Of a stretch of 64,000 nt of DNA, positions 8,992-18,803 are shown in pieces. The stretch is from Modestobacter lapidis (lineage in GTDB: Bacteria > Actinomycetota > Actinomycetes > Mycobacteriales > Geodermatophilaceae). The DNA is taken from assembly GCA_019779905.1 (NCBI GenBank), contig JABAKE010000002.1, positions 186,001 through 250,000 of the forward strand, in the 5' to 3' direction. The notes below the pieces were generated by a model. It was not told where the DNA came from. It searched no databases and was given only the letters and a program-made list of their open reading frames with translations. The position numbers and the translations under genes are program-made. How positions within the stretch are numbered: the first letter of the stretch is position 1; the number at the start of each line of letters is the position of its first letter.

Positions 8992-9480
8992 ATGACCGAG
9001 ACCGACGTCGCCCCCGTTCGCCTCACTCCCGGTGACGTGGCGCCGGACTTCACGCTGCCCGACGCCGATGGCACCCCCGTTCCGCTGGCCTCCTACCGGG
9101 GGCGGCGGGTCATCGTCTACTGCTACCCGGCGGCGCTGACCCCCGGCTGCACCACCCAGGCGGTCGACTTCACCGCGGCCGCCGGCGACCTGGCCGAGGC
9201 CGGGCTGGACATCATCGGCGTCTCCCCCGACGCCCCCGACAAGCTGCTCCGCTTCCGGGAGAAGGAGGAGCTGGGCATCACCCTGCTGTCCGACCCGGAC
9301 AAGGAGGTGCTGCGGGCCTACGGCGCCTTCGGCCCGAAGAAGCTCTACGGCAAGGAGGTCATCGGGGTGATCCGCTCCACGTTCATCGTCGACGCCGAGG
9401 GCCGGATCGAGAAGGCGGCCTACAACGTCAAGGCCACCGGTCACGTCTCCAAGCTGCTGCGCGACCTCGGCCTGGGCTGA
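8992..9480 (+). CDS. bcp: Thiol peroxidase, Bcp-type peroxiredoxin
   Basis: A 162-residue cytosolic peroxiredoxin that reduces hydroperoxides. The peroxidatic cysteine is C53 in TPGCTTQ. The position five residues on, where E. coli Bcp has its resolving cysteine, is valine here, so this is a 1-Cys type unless C44 (YCYP) takes part. [11 protein letters not shown] opens the thioredoxin fold and [10 protein letters not shown] closes it. Start ATG at 8992, just after the last in-frame stop. It appears monocistronic; a convergent gene follows eight bases later. Confidence 0.92.
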   Translation: MTETDVAPVRLTPGDVAPDFTLPDADGTPVPLASYRGRRVIVYCYPAALTPGCTTQAVDFTAAAGDLAEAGLDIIGVSPDAPDKLLRFREKEELGITLLSDPDKEVLRAYGAFGPKKLYGKEVIGVIRSTFIVDAEGRIEKAAYNVKATGHVSKLLRDLGLG

Positions 9481-9488
9481 GCGGCGCC

Positions 9489-9974
9489 TCATGCGCGCCA
9501 CGTTCCCGGCCGGGGCTGGCAGGCCGGCCCGCAGCGGTGGCCGGCATCCCACGGGAACCGCCCGTCGGCGTCGCTCCAGGTCAGCTGCAGGGCGGCGACG
9601 GACACCTGGGCAGGCCGCTGGTAGTGCCGGTTGGCACCGAGGACGACCTCCCCGGGATTGGGCACCGCCTCGACGACGAACCGGGTCGTCGTGTCGTCGA
9701 ACCCGAGCAACTCACCCGGGACGAGGTCCCGCCCGCCGGTCACCAGGTCGGCGACCCGGGTGAGCCAGCCGTGGGTGGCCTCCGGGGCGAGGCCGACCAC
9801 GACCAGCTCGGGGTGACCGAGACCGAACAGGCCGATCGTGTACCCGAAGGCGGGTTCATCGGGGTGGTCCCCCGGGCCGACGTACTGGACCACCCAGCGG
9901 TGTGCGCGGATGGCCTGGACGAGGTGGGCGTCCTCCTGGTCGAGCCAGGCGGTGGTCTGCGGGTCGGTCGTCAT
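9489..9974 (-). CDS. DUF4262 domain protein
   Basis: A 161-residue cytosolic protein. The segment [20 protein letters not shown] at about residues 43-62 is the conserved heart of DUF4262, a domain found mainly in actinobacteria and proteobacteria with no established function. No signal peptide or membrane segment. ATG start at 9974. It converges with the bcp gene and is followed upstream by an 86-base gap before the polymerase-like gene on the same strand. Confidence 0.8.
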   Translation of the reverse strand: MTTDPQTTAWLDQEDAHLVQAIRAHRWVVQYVGPGDHPDEPAFGYTIGLFGLGHPELVVVGLAPEATHGWLTRVADLVTGGRDLVPGELLGFDDTTTRFVVEAVPNPGEVVLGANRHYQRPAQVSVAALQLTWSDADGRFPWDAGHRCGPACQPRPGTWRA

Positions 9975-10060
9975 GGCGGCAGCCTCGGCCCGGCCACCGA
10001 CACGACGCGGGATCGCGCGGGCGGCCTGTGGACAACCTTCGTCGTCCCCAGGCAGGGCTA

Positions 10061-11026
10061 TCAGGTCGGCGGCGGCTGCTGCCCAGCCGCCGTCCGCGCG
10101 CGGGCGCGGCGCTTGCCCTCGTGCATCGCCTGGACCCGGGCGACCGGGATGGTGTGCCCCTCGGCGACCAGGTCGGCGGGCAATTCCTGCGGCTCGGGCA
10201 GCGCGGCGGCCCAGGGGTCGCCGCTCCCGATCCGCTCGCTCGCCGTCCGGACCGTGACGTCACCGGGGCGGACGTCGTCCAGCTCGGCCCAGTCGACCGG
10301 CGCGGACACCGGCAGACCGGGGCGGACCCGCGGGCTGTAGGCGGCCGCGACCGTGCCCCGCCCGGACCGGGTCGAGTCGACGAAGACTCGGCCGGCGCGC
10401 TCGGCGACCACGTACGCCGTCGTGGCCAGCGAGGGGTCCAGCCGCTCGGTGCGGGCCGCCAGCGCGCGGGTCGCCGCCGCGACGTCCTCGGCCGGCGAGC
10501 CGTGCACCGGGACGACGACGTGCACCCCGGTGGAGCCGCTGGTCTTCACCGCGGCAGCCAGGCCGGCGTCGGCCAGTGCCCGCCGGACCAGCCGGGCGGT
10601 GCGCACCACCACCTCGAACGGCGCGCTGTCGGGCGGGTCGAGGTCGAGCACCAGCCCGGTCGGCTGCTCCTCACCCACCCGGCCGAACGGCACGTGGTAC
10701 TCGACCGCCCGCTGGTTGGCCAGCCACAGCAGCGTTCGGCGGTCCTCGCACAGCACCTGGTGGACCTCCCGGCGGGCCCGGTCGGACCAGGTGGCCACGG
10801 TGCGCACCCAGTCCGGCGCTCCCTTGGGCACGTCCCGTTGGATGAACGGCGCGGCTCCCGGTCGCACCCGCTTGATGGTCAGCGGCCGCCCGGCGAGCAA
10901 CGGCACCAACCGGTCGGCGAAGGCGTCGAGGTGGTCGACCAGCTCGCCCTTCGTCACCTCGAGCCCGTCGCCCAGCGGAGAGCTGAGGCTGCTCAGCCGG
11001 ACGCCGTCCCGCTCGTCGTCTGCCAC
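10061..11026 (-). CDS. Stand-alone LigD-type polymerase (archaeo-eukaryotic primase fold)
   Basis: A 321-residue protein equal to the polymerase domain of DNA ligase D, without ligase or nuclease modules. The catalytic acidic pair is D128 and D130 in VLDLDPP, and [10 protein letters not shown] at 161-170 is the conserved nucleotide-binding motif. These enzymes add nucleotides, often ribonucleotides, during non-homologous end joining or excision repair with Ku and LigD. No ku or ligase gene is nearby in the window, so partners must be elsewhere. The start ATG at 11026 gives an N-terminus typical of the family. A hairpin element separates it from the phosphodiesterase gene upstream. Confidence 0.9.
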   Translation of the reverse strand: MADDERDGVRLSSLSSPLGDGLEVTKGELVDHLDAFADRLVPLLAGRPLTIKRVRPGAAPFIQRDVPKGAPDWVRTVATWSDRARREVHQVLCEDRRTLLWLANQRAVEYHVPFGRVGEEQPTGLVLDLDPPDSAPFEVVVRTARLVRRALADAGLAAAVKTSGSTGVHVVVPVHGSPAEDVAAATRALAARTERLDPSLATTAYVVAERAGRVFVDSTRSGRGTVAAAYSPRVRPGLPVSAPVDWAELDDVRPGDVTVRTASERIGSGDPWAAALPEPQELPADLVAEGHTIPVARVQAMHEGKRRARARTAAGQQPPPT

Positions 11027-11062
11027 CCGGCCACCGTGCCCGGGCGCAGCGGTGCCAGCAAT

Positions 11063-11122
11063 AGAAGGACCCTCCTGCCCCCCACGCCTCGCAGGCTCGG
11101 CGCGGGCCCCTGCAGGAGGGCC
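11063..11122. repeat. Dispersed hairpin element, copy 1
   Basis: Outer stem CCCTCCTGC (11070-11078) pairs with GCAGGAGGG (11112-11120). The core carries the family signature CCCCCAC...CTCGCAGGCTCGG...CGGGCCCCTG. It sits right after the stop of the metallo-hydrolase gene and probably terminates that transcript. Confidence 0.75.
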
Positions 11123-11123
11123 G

Positions 11124-11864
11124 TCACAACTCGTACACCGCGGCGTGCTCGGCGAGCTCGGCGGCGGGGAACGCCCCCCGGGCGGCGGCCAGCTGCTCCC
11201 CGGCGTCCACCCAGGCGGGCACGTGGGTGACCAGCAGCCGCCCCACCCCGGCCGCGGCGGCGAGCTCGCCCGCCTCCCGGCCGGTGAGGTGCAGGCCCGG
11301 CGGCAACCCGGGGACCTCGGGGTGCGCGGCCTCGGCCAGCAGCAGGTCGGCGCCGCGGGCCAGCTCCTCGACGGCGGCCGAGGGCCCCGTGTCCCCGGTG
11401 TAGACCAGCGTCCGGCCCGCCACGGTCAGCCGCAGGGCGTGGCACTCGATGGGGTGCGCCGTGCGCGCCGTGCGCACCTGGAACGGGCCGAGCGTCCACT
11501 CGCCGGGCCCGATCGGGATCGCGTCGAAGACGTCGGCGATCTGGTCGCCGTCGTCGCCGTAGGCCATCGCCAGCCGCCGGGCGGCGCCCACCGGGGCGTA
11601 GAGCGGCACCGGGGTGCGCGAGGACTGCCCGGAGTAGCGGTGCCACACCATGAAGGGCGCGGCGTCCAGGCAGTGGTCGGCGTGCAGGTGGGACAGGAAC
11701 ACGGCGTCCACGGCGGCCGGGTCGGCGAGGGCGACCAGCGACCCGAACGCTCCGTTGCCCAGATCGAGCAGCAGACTGAAACCCTCGTGCTCGACGAGGT
11801 AGCAGGACGCCGGGGACGCCGGACCGGGCGCGCTGCCCGAGCAGCCCAGGACGGTGAGCCTCAC
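11124..11864 (-). CDS. MBL-fold phosphodiesterase, Rv1339-like
   Basis: A 246-residue metallo-beta-lactamase-fold hydrolase. The metal site HLHADHC is at residues 59-65, and TGDTGPS and a late histidine (THVPAW) supply further ligands. Its position next to murI and upstream of rph/rdgB matches M. tuberculosis Rv1339, reported as an atypical cyclic-AMP phosphodiesterase, so this is the likely ortholog; the substrate here is inferred by synteny. GTG start at 11864 overlaps the murI stop (GTGA), so the two are coupled. A hairpin terminator follows its stop. Confidence 0.88.
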   Translation of the reverse strand: MRLTVLGCSGSAPGPASPASCYLVEHEGFSLLLDLGNGAFGSLVALADPAAVDAVFLSHLHADHCLDAAPFMVWHRYSGQSSRTPVPLYAPVGAARRLAMAYGDDGDQIADVFDAIPIGPGEWTLGPFQVRTARTAHPIECHALRLTVAGRTLVYTGDTGPSAAVEELARGADLLLAEAAHPEVPGLPPGLHLTGREAGELAAAAGVGRLLVTHVPAWVDAGEQLAAARGAFPAAELAEHAAVYEL

Positions 11865-12700
11865 GGCGCCACTGCCGGCTGCGCCCCGACCGCGGTACGG
11901 GTGACCATGTCGACCTCTGGCCCCAGGAATCGACGGCCCAGCCGGGCGAAGGGCTCCGGGTTCCCCGTCGCCAGGAAGCGGTGCACCGGTGGCGGCGCGT
12001 CGACGGTGCGCAGCAGGTCGGCGCGGGTGAGCACCCGGTAGACGTCCTTCGCCGTCTCCTCGGCGCTGGAGACCAGCGTGACCTCGTCGCCCAGCACGAG
12101 GGAGAGCACGCCGGTGAGCAGCGGGTAGTGGGTGCAGCCGAGGACGACGGTGTCGACCCCGGCGCCGAGCAGCGGGTCGAGGTAGGACTGCGCCAAGCCC
12201 AGCAGCTGACGCCCGCTGGTCACCCCGCGCTCGACGAAGTCGACGAAGCTCGGGCAGGCGGCGCTGGTGACGGTGATCTGCGGCGCCGCGGCGAAGGCGT
12301 CCTCGTAGGCGCCGCTGGTGATGGTGGCCTGGGTGCCGATGACCCCGACCTTCCCGTTGCGGGTGGCCGCGGTGGCGCGGCGCACGGCGGGCAGCACCAC
12401 CTCCACGACCGGGACGTCGTACCGCTCGCGGGCGTCGCGGAGACAGGCCGCGCTGGCCGAGTTGCAGGCCACCACCAGCATCTTGACCCCGGCGGCGACC
12501 AGGTCGTCCATTACGGCCAGGGAGTGCCGCCGGACCTCGGCGATGGGCAGCGGGCCGTAGGGGCCGTGCGCGGTGTCGCCCAGGTAGCGGATGGCCTCGT
12601 GCGGCAACTGGTCGAGCACTGCCCGGGCCACGGTCAGACCGCCCACCCCGGAGTCGAAGATGCCGATCGGTGCGTCCGGACCCGCCGTCGTCGTCCCCAT
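11861..12700 (-). CDS. murI: Glutamate racemase
   Basis: A 279-residue cytosolic enzyme that makes D-glutamate for peptidoglycan. The catalytic cysteines lie in VVACNSAS (about residue 82) and [10 protein letters not shown] (about residue 192), and the N-terminal [14 protein letters not shown] is diagnostic. ATG at 12700 gives the normal family length; the open frame continues upstream as arginine/proline-rich sequence with no homology. It is followed by the Rv1339-like gene with overlap, and a HAD hydrolase gene lies upstream on the same strand, all within the cysteine/cell-wall block. Confidence 0.95.
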   Translation of the reverse strand: MGTTTAGPDAPIGIFDSGVGGLTVARAVLDQLPHEAIRYLGDTAHGPYGPLPIAEVRRHSLAVMDDLVAAGVKMLVVACNSASAACLRDARERYDVPVVEVVLPAVRRATAATRNGKVGVIGTQATITSGAYEDAFAAAPQITVTSAACPSFVDFVERGVTSGRQLLGLAQSYLDPLLGAGVDTVVLGCTHYPLLTGVLSLVLGDEVTLVSSAEETAKDVYRVLTRADLLRTVDAPPPVHRFLATGNPEPFARLGRRFLGPEVDMVTRTAVGAQPAVAP

Positions 12701-12761
12701 GGTGCCGCCGAGGCTAGCCGCCACCGCCGACGGTCGCGCCGAGCACCCTCGGCAGCTGCGG

Positions 12762-13403
12762 TCAGCCGGCGCGGAGGATGGCGGCGGCCGGGAGCAGCAG
12801 GCCGGCACCGGTCCAGCGGGCGCCGGTGAGGTCGCGGACGACGACGTCGGCCGGCGTCGCCAGCGCACCGGCACCGATGCCGACCACCCGGCAACCGGCC
12901 GCCTGCCCGGCGGCGACGCCGCTCCGGCTGTCCTCCAGGACGAGCACGTCGGCCGGCGCCAGCCCCAGCCGGGCCGCCGCGGCGGCGTACCCCTCCGGGT
13001 CGGGCTTCCCGACGGCGACGTCCTCGGCCGTCACCACCACGGCCGGGGGCACGAGACCCGCGGCGCGCAGCCGGGCGGTCGCCAGCTCGCGGACCCCGGA
13101 GGTGACCACGGCCCAGGGCACGCCGTCCAGCTGCGGGATGAGGTCGAGCACGCCCGCGACGGCGGTCGTGCCGCCGACGTCCTCGAGTTCGTAGCGGGTG
13201 ACCAGCGCGGTCGATTCGTCGACCTGCGCGGGCTTGACGAACACGGCGACCGTGTCGGCGGCGCGGCGGCCGGGGACGGCCGCCATGACCTCGTCCGGGT
13301 CGAGGTCGTGGTCACGCGCCCAGCGGCGCCACGACGCCTCGACCCCGGCCTCGGAGTCGACGAGCACGCCGTCGTTGTCGAACAGCAGCCCGCGGGCCGG
13401 CAA
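12762..13403 (-). CDS. HAD-superfamily hydrolase (phosphoglycolate/phosphoglucomutase-like)
   Basis: A 213-residue HAD subfamily IA phosphatase. Motif I is [10 protein letters not shown] near the N-terminus, motif II VVTSGVR, motif III K in VGKPDPEGY, and motif [11 protein letters not shown]. It probably removes phosphate from a small sugar phosphate; the substrate is not evident. No ATG or GTG lies before motif I. TTG at 13403 is the best start, with GGGGA about nine bases upstream (CTG at 13409 is an alternative). That ribosome-binding site lies inside a copy of the dispersed hairpin element. It lies between cysM and murI on the same strand. Confidence 0.82.
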   Translation of the reverse strand: MPARGLLFDNDGVLVDSEAGVEASWRRWARDHDLDPDEVMAAVPGRRAADTVAVFVKPAQVDESTALVTRYELEDVGGTTAVAGVLDLIPQLDGVPWAVVTSGVRELATARLRAAGLVPPAVVVTAEDVAVGKPDPEGYAAAAARLGLAPADVLVLEDSRSGVAAGQAAGCRVVGIGAGALATPADVVVRDLTGARWTGAGLLLPAAAILRAG

Positions 13404-13410
13404 CGACAGG

Positions 13411-13455
13411 TCCCCTTGCAGGGGCCCCCCGCGAGCCTGCGAGCGGTGGGGCGGT
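13411..13455. repeat. Dispersed hairpin element, copy 2 (partial)
   Basis: Carries CCCCTTGCAGGGGCCCCCCGC and the GAGCCTGCGAGCGGTGGGG core in reverse orientation, but lacks the matching outer arm. It overlaps the start region of the HAD gene and may supply its ribosome-binding site. Confidence 0.6.
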
Positions 13456-13469
13456 GACGTGCTGGAACG

Positions 13470-13527
13470 GCCGCCTTGCAGGGCCCCGCCGCGAGCTTGC
13501 GAGCGGTGGGGGGCAAGGGGGTCCTTA
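13470..13527. repeat. Dispersed hairpin element, copy 3
   Basis: Stem CCTTGC (13474-13479) pairs with GCAAGG (13513-13518), with core CGCGAGCTTGCGAGCGGTGGGG and outer AAGGACCCCC (minus strand). It begins two bases beyond the cysM stop and probably terminates the mec-cysO-cysM transcript. Confidence 0.75.
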
Positions 13528-13528
13528 C

Positions 13529-14795
<1,267 letters not shown>

Positions 14796-14914
14796 GGCGG
14801 TGGAACTCCTTCTCGCGGGGTGAGGGGTGAGGGGCGCGCGCCCGGGGCACGCGGGGATGGCGACTGCTGGGGGGAACGCCGCTCCGCGACCGACTTGTTC
14901 CCCTGGCCGCGGCG

Positions 14915-14974
14915 GCCCTCCTGCAGGGGCCCGCCGCGAGCTTGCGAGCGGTGGGGGGCAGGAGGGTCCTTCTT
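14915..14974. repeat. Dispersed hairpin element, copy 4
   Basis: Outer stem CCCTCCTGC (14916-14924) pairs perfectly with GCAGGAGGG (14958-14966). The core is CCGCGAGCTTGCGAGCGGTGGGG. On the minus strand the mec stop codon runs straight into AGAAGGACCC of the element, the usual placement for this family. Confidence 0.8.
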
Positions 14975-15453
14975 CAGTCGTAGACGACCGTCGTCGGCGA
15001 GTGACCGAACAGGTAGGACTCGACGACCTCGACGTCCTCCTCGCTCACCTCGCCCTCGACGATGCGGAAGCTGCGGAACTCGACGTCGTCGCCGGCCAGG
15101 CCGGTCTGCTCGCCGTGCTCGCGGGTGGACACCAGCACGTAGTGCGCCTCGGGCTCGGAGGCGTAGCTGATGTCGGTGCGCGACGGGTACGCCTCGGTCG
15201 CGGTGTGCGAGTGGTACACGATCACCGGGACCTCGTCGCGCGAGTCCATGTCGCGGTAGAGCTTCAGCAGGTCGGCGCTGTCGAACTCGTAGAACGTCGG
15301 CGACCGCGCCGCGTTGAGCATCGGGATGAAGCGCTCGGGCCGGTCACTGCCCTCGGGCCCGGCGACGACGCCGCACGCCTCGTCGGGGTGGTCCTGGCGG
15401 GCGTGGGCCACGATGGCGTCGTAGGTCGCGCGTTCGATGCGCAGCACGGGCAC
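14974..15453 (-). CDS. mec: Mec, JAMM-domain CysO-cysteine peptidase
   Basis: A 159-residue zinc metalloprotease. The JAMM signature HSHTATEAYPSRTD at about residues 81-94 gives the two histidines and the aspartate that bind zinc; the catalytic glutamate is expected in DEACGVVAG near residue 25. Mec cuts cysteine off the CysO-cysteine adduct made by CysM. GTG at 15453 is the start (IERATYDAIVAHA follows). It is the first gene of the mec-cysO-cysM group, though a hairpin element separates it from cysO, so readthrough or a second promoter is needed. Confidence 0.92.
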   Translation of the reverse strand: MPVLRIERATYDAIVAHARQDHPDEACGVVAGPEGSDRPERFIPMLNAARSPTFYEFDSADLLKLYRDMDSRDEVPVIVYHSHTATEAYPSRTDISYASEPEAHYVLVSTREHGEQTGLAGDDVEFRSFRIVEGEVSEEDVEVVESYLFGHSPTTVVYD

Positions 15454-15574
15454 AGTCTAGGCGGTGGTTCCACCGGGCCACCCTCCTCCCCCGACCCGGT
15501 GCCACGACCCGCGGCACCGGGCGCGCCGGAACGGGGTGTGGCCCGCAGGTGTCGAGCCGATAGCGTCGCGTTCC

Positions 15575-15931
15575 GTGGTCCTCGAGGTGCTGATGGTCGT
15601 CGGTGTGGTGGTGCTCCCGTTGCCCGCTCTGGCGCTGGGCGCCGGAGGGCTGTTCCGGCGCAGCGGCCGGGCCAGCACGGACCTCCGGACCGACCGCATC
15701 GAACTGGCCCTGCTGGTGACCGGCCGGCTGCTCGCCCTGCTGCTCCTGCTGGCGCTGTCGGCGGTGACCCTGCTGGCCTGCGTGGGCGGGCTGGTGAAGG
15801 GGCTGAACGTGCCCAGCCTGGTCTACGTGTTCTTCATCGCCGACCTGCTGATCGCGGTGCTGGTGCTGCTCACCTTCGGGCGTCGCGACCCGCGGCGAGC
15901 GCGTCGACCAGCGACCCCTGCACAGCGGTGA
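15575..15931 (+). CDS. Small integral membrane protein, unknown function
   Basis: A 118-residue protein with three to four hydrophobic helices: VLMVVGVVVLPLPALALGAG, LLVTGRLLALLLLLALSAVT, VGGLVKGLNVPSLVYVFF and LLIAVLVLLTF, ending in an arginine-rich cytoplasmic tail. I do not recognise a family. GTG at 15575 precedes the first helix; the upstream open frame is low-complexity. Its 3' end overlaps the convergent DUF2017 gene by 62 bases, which is unusual but both frames look real. Confidence 0.65.
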   Translation: MVLEVLMVVGVVVLPLPALALGAGGLFRRSGRASTDLRTDRIELALLVTGRLLALLLLLALSAVTLLACVGGLVKGLNVPSLVYVFFIADLLIAVLVLLTFGRRDPRRARRPATPAQR

Positions 15932-16370
15932 GCCAGTAGTAGACGGTCAGCTGCGAGCCCTCGTCACCGGCGACGTCGATCTCGGGGGGCTCGGTCTCGG
16001 CCGTGATGCCCAGGCGGGTGCCCAGTGCCAGGCGCAGGTCGTTGGTGGTGCGCAGCCACGCGCGGGCCTGCTCGTCGTCCAGCCGGATCTCGCCGCCCTG
16101 CGGCGGGACGGTGGCCCGGACCAGGGCCAGGTCGTCGGCCTTGCCCTCGCGCAGCGCGGAGACCGTCAGCTCCCGGTACTCGGCGGCCAGCTCGGGGTCG
16201 CTCGCGTGGCCGGGCGGCAGCAGCCGCTCCACGACCGGGTCTCCCCCGGCGTCGTCGGGGTCGGCCGTGAGCAGCTGCTCGAGCTGGTCGAGCAGGAGGC
16301 CGACGATGCTGGCCTCGGCGTCGACGATGCGGGCGACGACCTGATCGCCCTTCCGGCGGAAGGGCTTCAC
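15870..16370 (-). CDS. DUF2017 family protein
   Basis: A 166-residue, largely helical cytosolic protein of the actinobacterial DUF2017 family (Rv1332-like). It starts MKPFRRKGD and has conserved RLGITAETEPPEID and YYWLTAVQGSLVDAL segments. Function unknown. It follows clpS by 13 bases on the same strand, the same order as in M. tuberculosis, which suggests a joint role or at least a fixed operon. Its end overlaps the convergent membrane-protein gene. Confidence 0.88.
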   Translation of the reverse strand: MKPFRRKGDQVVARIVDAEASIVGLLLDQLEQLLTADPDDAGGDPVVERLLPPGHASDPELAAEYRELTVSALREGKADDLALVRATVPPQGGEIRLDDEQARAWLRTTNDLRLALGTRLGITAETEPPEIDVAGDEGSQLTVYYWLTAVQGSLVDALAAGRDARR

Positions 16371-16383
16371 GCGATCTCCTCGC

Positions 16384-16680
16384 TCATGAGTCGCGCTGGA
16401 AGGTCGCCCACAGGCCGTAGGCGTGCAGCCGGTTGGTGTCGTGCTCCATGCGTTCGCGCGGGCCGGAGCTCACGATCGCCTTCCCCTCGTTGTGGACCTG
16501 CAGCATCAGCGTCGTCGCGGTCGGCTCGTCGTAGCCGAAGAGCTCCTGCAGCACGAAGGTCACGTAGGTCATCAGGTTGACCGGGTCGTCCCACACCAGG
16601 GTGACCCAGGGGCGGTCGATCTCCGACTGCTCCCCCGTCGTGGTGTCTGGGGTGCGCTCGGGCGCGAGAGGTCCGGCCAC
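16384..16680 (-). CDS. clpS: ATP-dependent Clp protease adaptor ClpS
   Basis: A 98-residue adaptor that delivers N-degron proteins to ClpC/ClpA with ClpP. The core [20 protein letters not shown], then [16 protein letters not shown], forms the binding pocket with the usual D-D/N-P-V-N motif. GTG at 16680 gives the usual length; GTG at 16716 would add 12 residues, and neither has a clear ribosome-binding site. clpS-DUF2017 is a conserved pair and is divergent from pncB. Confidence 0.9.
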   Translation of the reverse strand: MAGPLAPERTPDTTTGEQSEIDRPWVTLVWDDPVNLMTYVTFVLQELFGYDEPTATTLMLQVHNEGKAIVSSGPRERMEHDTNRLHAYGLWATFQRDS

Positions 16681-16742
16681 CTGATCACTGTAAGCCGACC
16701 ACCACGGGCGCTCCACGCAGCGGCCACCTATCGTGCTGGTCC

Positions 16743-18047
16743 ATGCCGCAGAGCCCCCCGCTGCCGACGTTCAGCCCAGCGCTCCTCACCGACCGCTACG
16801 AGCTGACCATGCTGGCCGCGGCGCTGGCCGACGGGACCGCCGGGCGCGACACGGTGTTCGAGGTGTTCGCCCGCCGGCTGCCGCACGGCCGCCGGTACGG
16901 CGTGCTCGCCGGCACCGGCCGCTTCCTCGACGCGCTGGCCGAGTTCCGGTTCGGGGAGGCCGACCTGGACGCCATCCGGGCCCAGGGCATCGAGGACGAG
17001 CGGCTGCTCGACCACCTCGCCGGGTTCCGCTTCACCGGCGACATCGAGGGCTACGCCGAGGGCGACTTCTACTTCCCCGGCTCGCCGGTGCTCACCGTGC
17101 GGGCACCCTTCGGCCAGGCGGTGCTGCTGGAGACGCTGGCGTTGTCGGTGCTCAACCACGACAGCGCCATCGCTTCGGCCGGAGCCCGCATGGTCGGGGC
17201 CGCGTGCGGGCGCCCGTGCATCGAGATGGGCTCCCGACGCACCCACGAGGAGGCGGCGGTGGCAGCCGCGCGGGCAGCCGCCCTGGTCGGCTTCACCGCG
17301 ACGTCGAACCTGGCCGCCGGCGCCCGCTACGGCATTCCCACGACCGGGACGAGCGCGCACGCGTTCACCCTGCTGCACGACGACGAGGCGGCGGCGTTCC
17401 GCGCCCAGCTCGCCACGCTGGGCGTGGACACCACGCTGCTCGTCGACACCTACGACACCGAGCAGGGCATCCGGACCGCGATCGAGGTGGCCGGGCCGAA
17501 GCTCGGCTCGGTGCGCCTGGACTCCGGTGACCTGACCGTGCAGGCGACCCGCGCCCGCGAGCTGCTGGACTCGCTGGGCGCCTTCGGCACCAAGGTGATC
17601 GTCACCAGCGACCTCGACGAGTACGCCATCGCGGGGCTGGCCGCGGCCCCCGTCGACGGCTACGGCGTGGGCACCTCCCTGGTCACCGGCTCGGGTGCGC
17701 CGACGGTCGGGATGGTCTACAAGCTGGTCGAGCGCGACGGCGTGCCGGTGGCCAAGAACTCCGAGGGGAAGCGGTCGGTGGGCGGGCGGAAGTCCGCCGT
17801 CCGGCGGCACGACGCCGAGGGGACGGCGACCGCCGAGGTGGTCAGCAGCGGCCCGGTGGAGCCTCGCGCTGGCGACCGCGAGTTGCTGGTGCCCCTGGTT
17901 CGCGACGGCGAGCTGGTCGGCCGCCGGCCACCGGCCGAGGCGCTGCGGGCCGCGCAGCAGCTGCACCGGCGGGTGCGCGGGACGCTGCCGGCGGAGGCGT
18001 GGTCGCTGTCCCGCGGCGAGCCGGTGCTGGAGACCTGCACGGCATGA
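16743..18047 (+). CDS. pncB: Nicotinate phosphoribosyltransferase
   Basis: A 434-residue enzyme that joins nicotinate and PRPP to give nicotinate mononucleotide in NAD salvage. [14 protein letters not shown] opens the protein, the active-site histidine-type region lies in [23 protein letters not shown] (about residues 183-205), and [12 protein letters not shown] binds the phosphoribosyl group. ATG at 16743. pncA follows 34 bases downstream, so the pair can convert nicotinamide to nicotinate and then to NaMN. Divergent from clpS as in M. tuberculosis. Confidence 0.93.
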   Translation: MPQSPPLPTFSPALLTDRYELTMLAAALADGTAGRDTVFEVFARRLPHGRRYGVLAGTGRFLDALAEFRFGEADLDAIRAQGIEDERLLDHLAGFRFTGDIEGYAEGDFYFPGSPVLTVRAPFGQAVLLETLALSVLNHDSAIASAGARMVGAACGRPCIEMGSRRTHEEAAVAAARAAALVGFTATSNLAAGARYGIPTTGTSAHAFTLLHDDEAAAFRAQLATLGVDTTLLVDTYDTEQGIRTAIEVAGPKLGSVRLDSGDLTVQATRARELLDSLGAFGTKVIVTSDLDEYAIAGLAAAPVDGYGVGTSLVTGSGAPTVGMVYKLVERDGVPVAKNSEGKRSVGGRKSAVRRHDAEGTATAEVVSSGPVEPRAGDRELLVPLVRDGELVGRRPPAEALRAAQQLHRRVRGTLPAEAWSLSRGEPVLETCTA

Positions 18048-18081
18048 GCACCCCGCGCCGGGCGCCGGGCAGGATGGGCGC

Positions 18082-18666
18082 ATGAGCCGAGCGCTGATCG
18101 TGGTCGACGTGCAGAACGACTTCTGCGAGGGGGGCAGCCTGGCCGTGGCCGGTGGCGCCGCGGTGGCCCGGGCGATCAGCGCGCACACCGCGGCGGGCGG
18201 GTACGCCCACGTCGTCGCCACCCGCGACCACCACATCGACCCGGGAGCCCACTTCTCCGACTGCCCCGATTTCCTCGAGTCCTGGCCCGCGCACTGCGTG
18301 GTCGGCACCGGCGGCGTCGACCTGCACCCCGACCTGGACCGCGGGCCGATCGAGGCGGTGTTCGACAAGGGCGAGCACGCGGCCGCCTACTCCGGTTTCG
18401 AGGGGAGCTGCGCGGGCGTGGGGCTGACCGACTGGCTGCGGACCCACGACGTGGACGCCGTCGACGTGGTCGGCATCGCCACCGACCACTGCGTGCGCGC
18501 CACCGCCCTGGACGCCGTCGGCGCCGGGTTCAGCACCCGGGTCCTGCTCCACCTGACCGCCGGCGTCGCCGAGGCCTCCACCGAGGCCGCGCTCGAGCAG
18601 CTCCGCACCGCCGGCGTGGAGCTGGAGGGGGAAGTAGGGCAGGCCCAGCCGATGACCACGGGCTGA
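18082..18666 (+). CDS. pncA: Nicotinamidase
   Basis: A 194-residue isochorismatase-fold amidase that turns nicotinamide into nicotinate. The catalytic triad matches M. tuberculosis PncA almost residue for residue: D9, K96 and C137 (TDHCVRA), with metal ligands D49, H51 and H57. ATG at 18082, 34 bases after pncB. The family also activates pyrazinamide. The downstream serB gene converges after a 137-base gap with a small GTGACCC/GGGTCAC hairpin at 18791-18807. Confidence 0.94.
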   Translation: MSRALIVVDVQNDFCEGGSLAVAGGAAVARAISAHTAAGGYAHVVATRDHHIDPGAHFSDCPDFLESWPAHCVVGTGGVDLHPDLDRGPIEAVFDKGEHAAAYSGFEGSCAGVGLTDWLRTHDVDAVDVVGIATDHCVRATALDAVGAGFSTRVLLHLTAGVAEASTEAALEQLRTAGVELEGEVGQAQPMTTG

Positions 18667-18803
18667 CCTGCGGACCCAGCCACGGTTCCGCGGCGTCAGC
18701 CGCTCCGGTCCGACGACCGGGGCCGGAGGCCTCGTCGAGGAGGACCGGGCAACGGCTCAGCGAGAGCCGGGGACGGCTCCTGGCAGCGGTGTGACCCGAA
18801 GGG

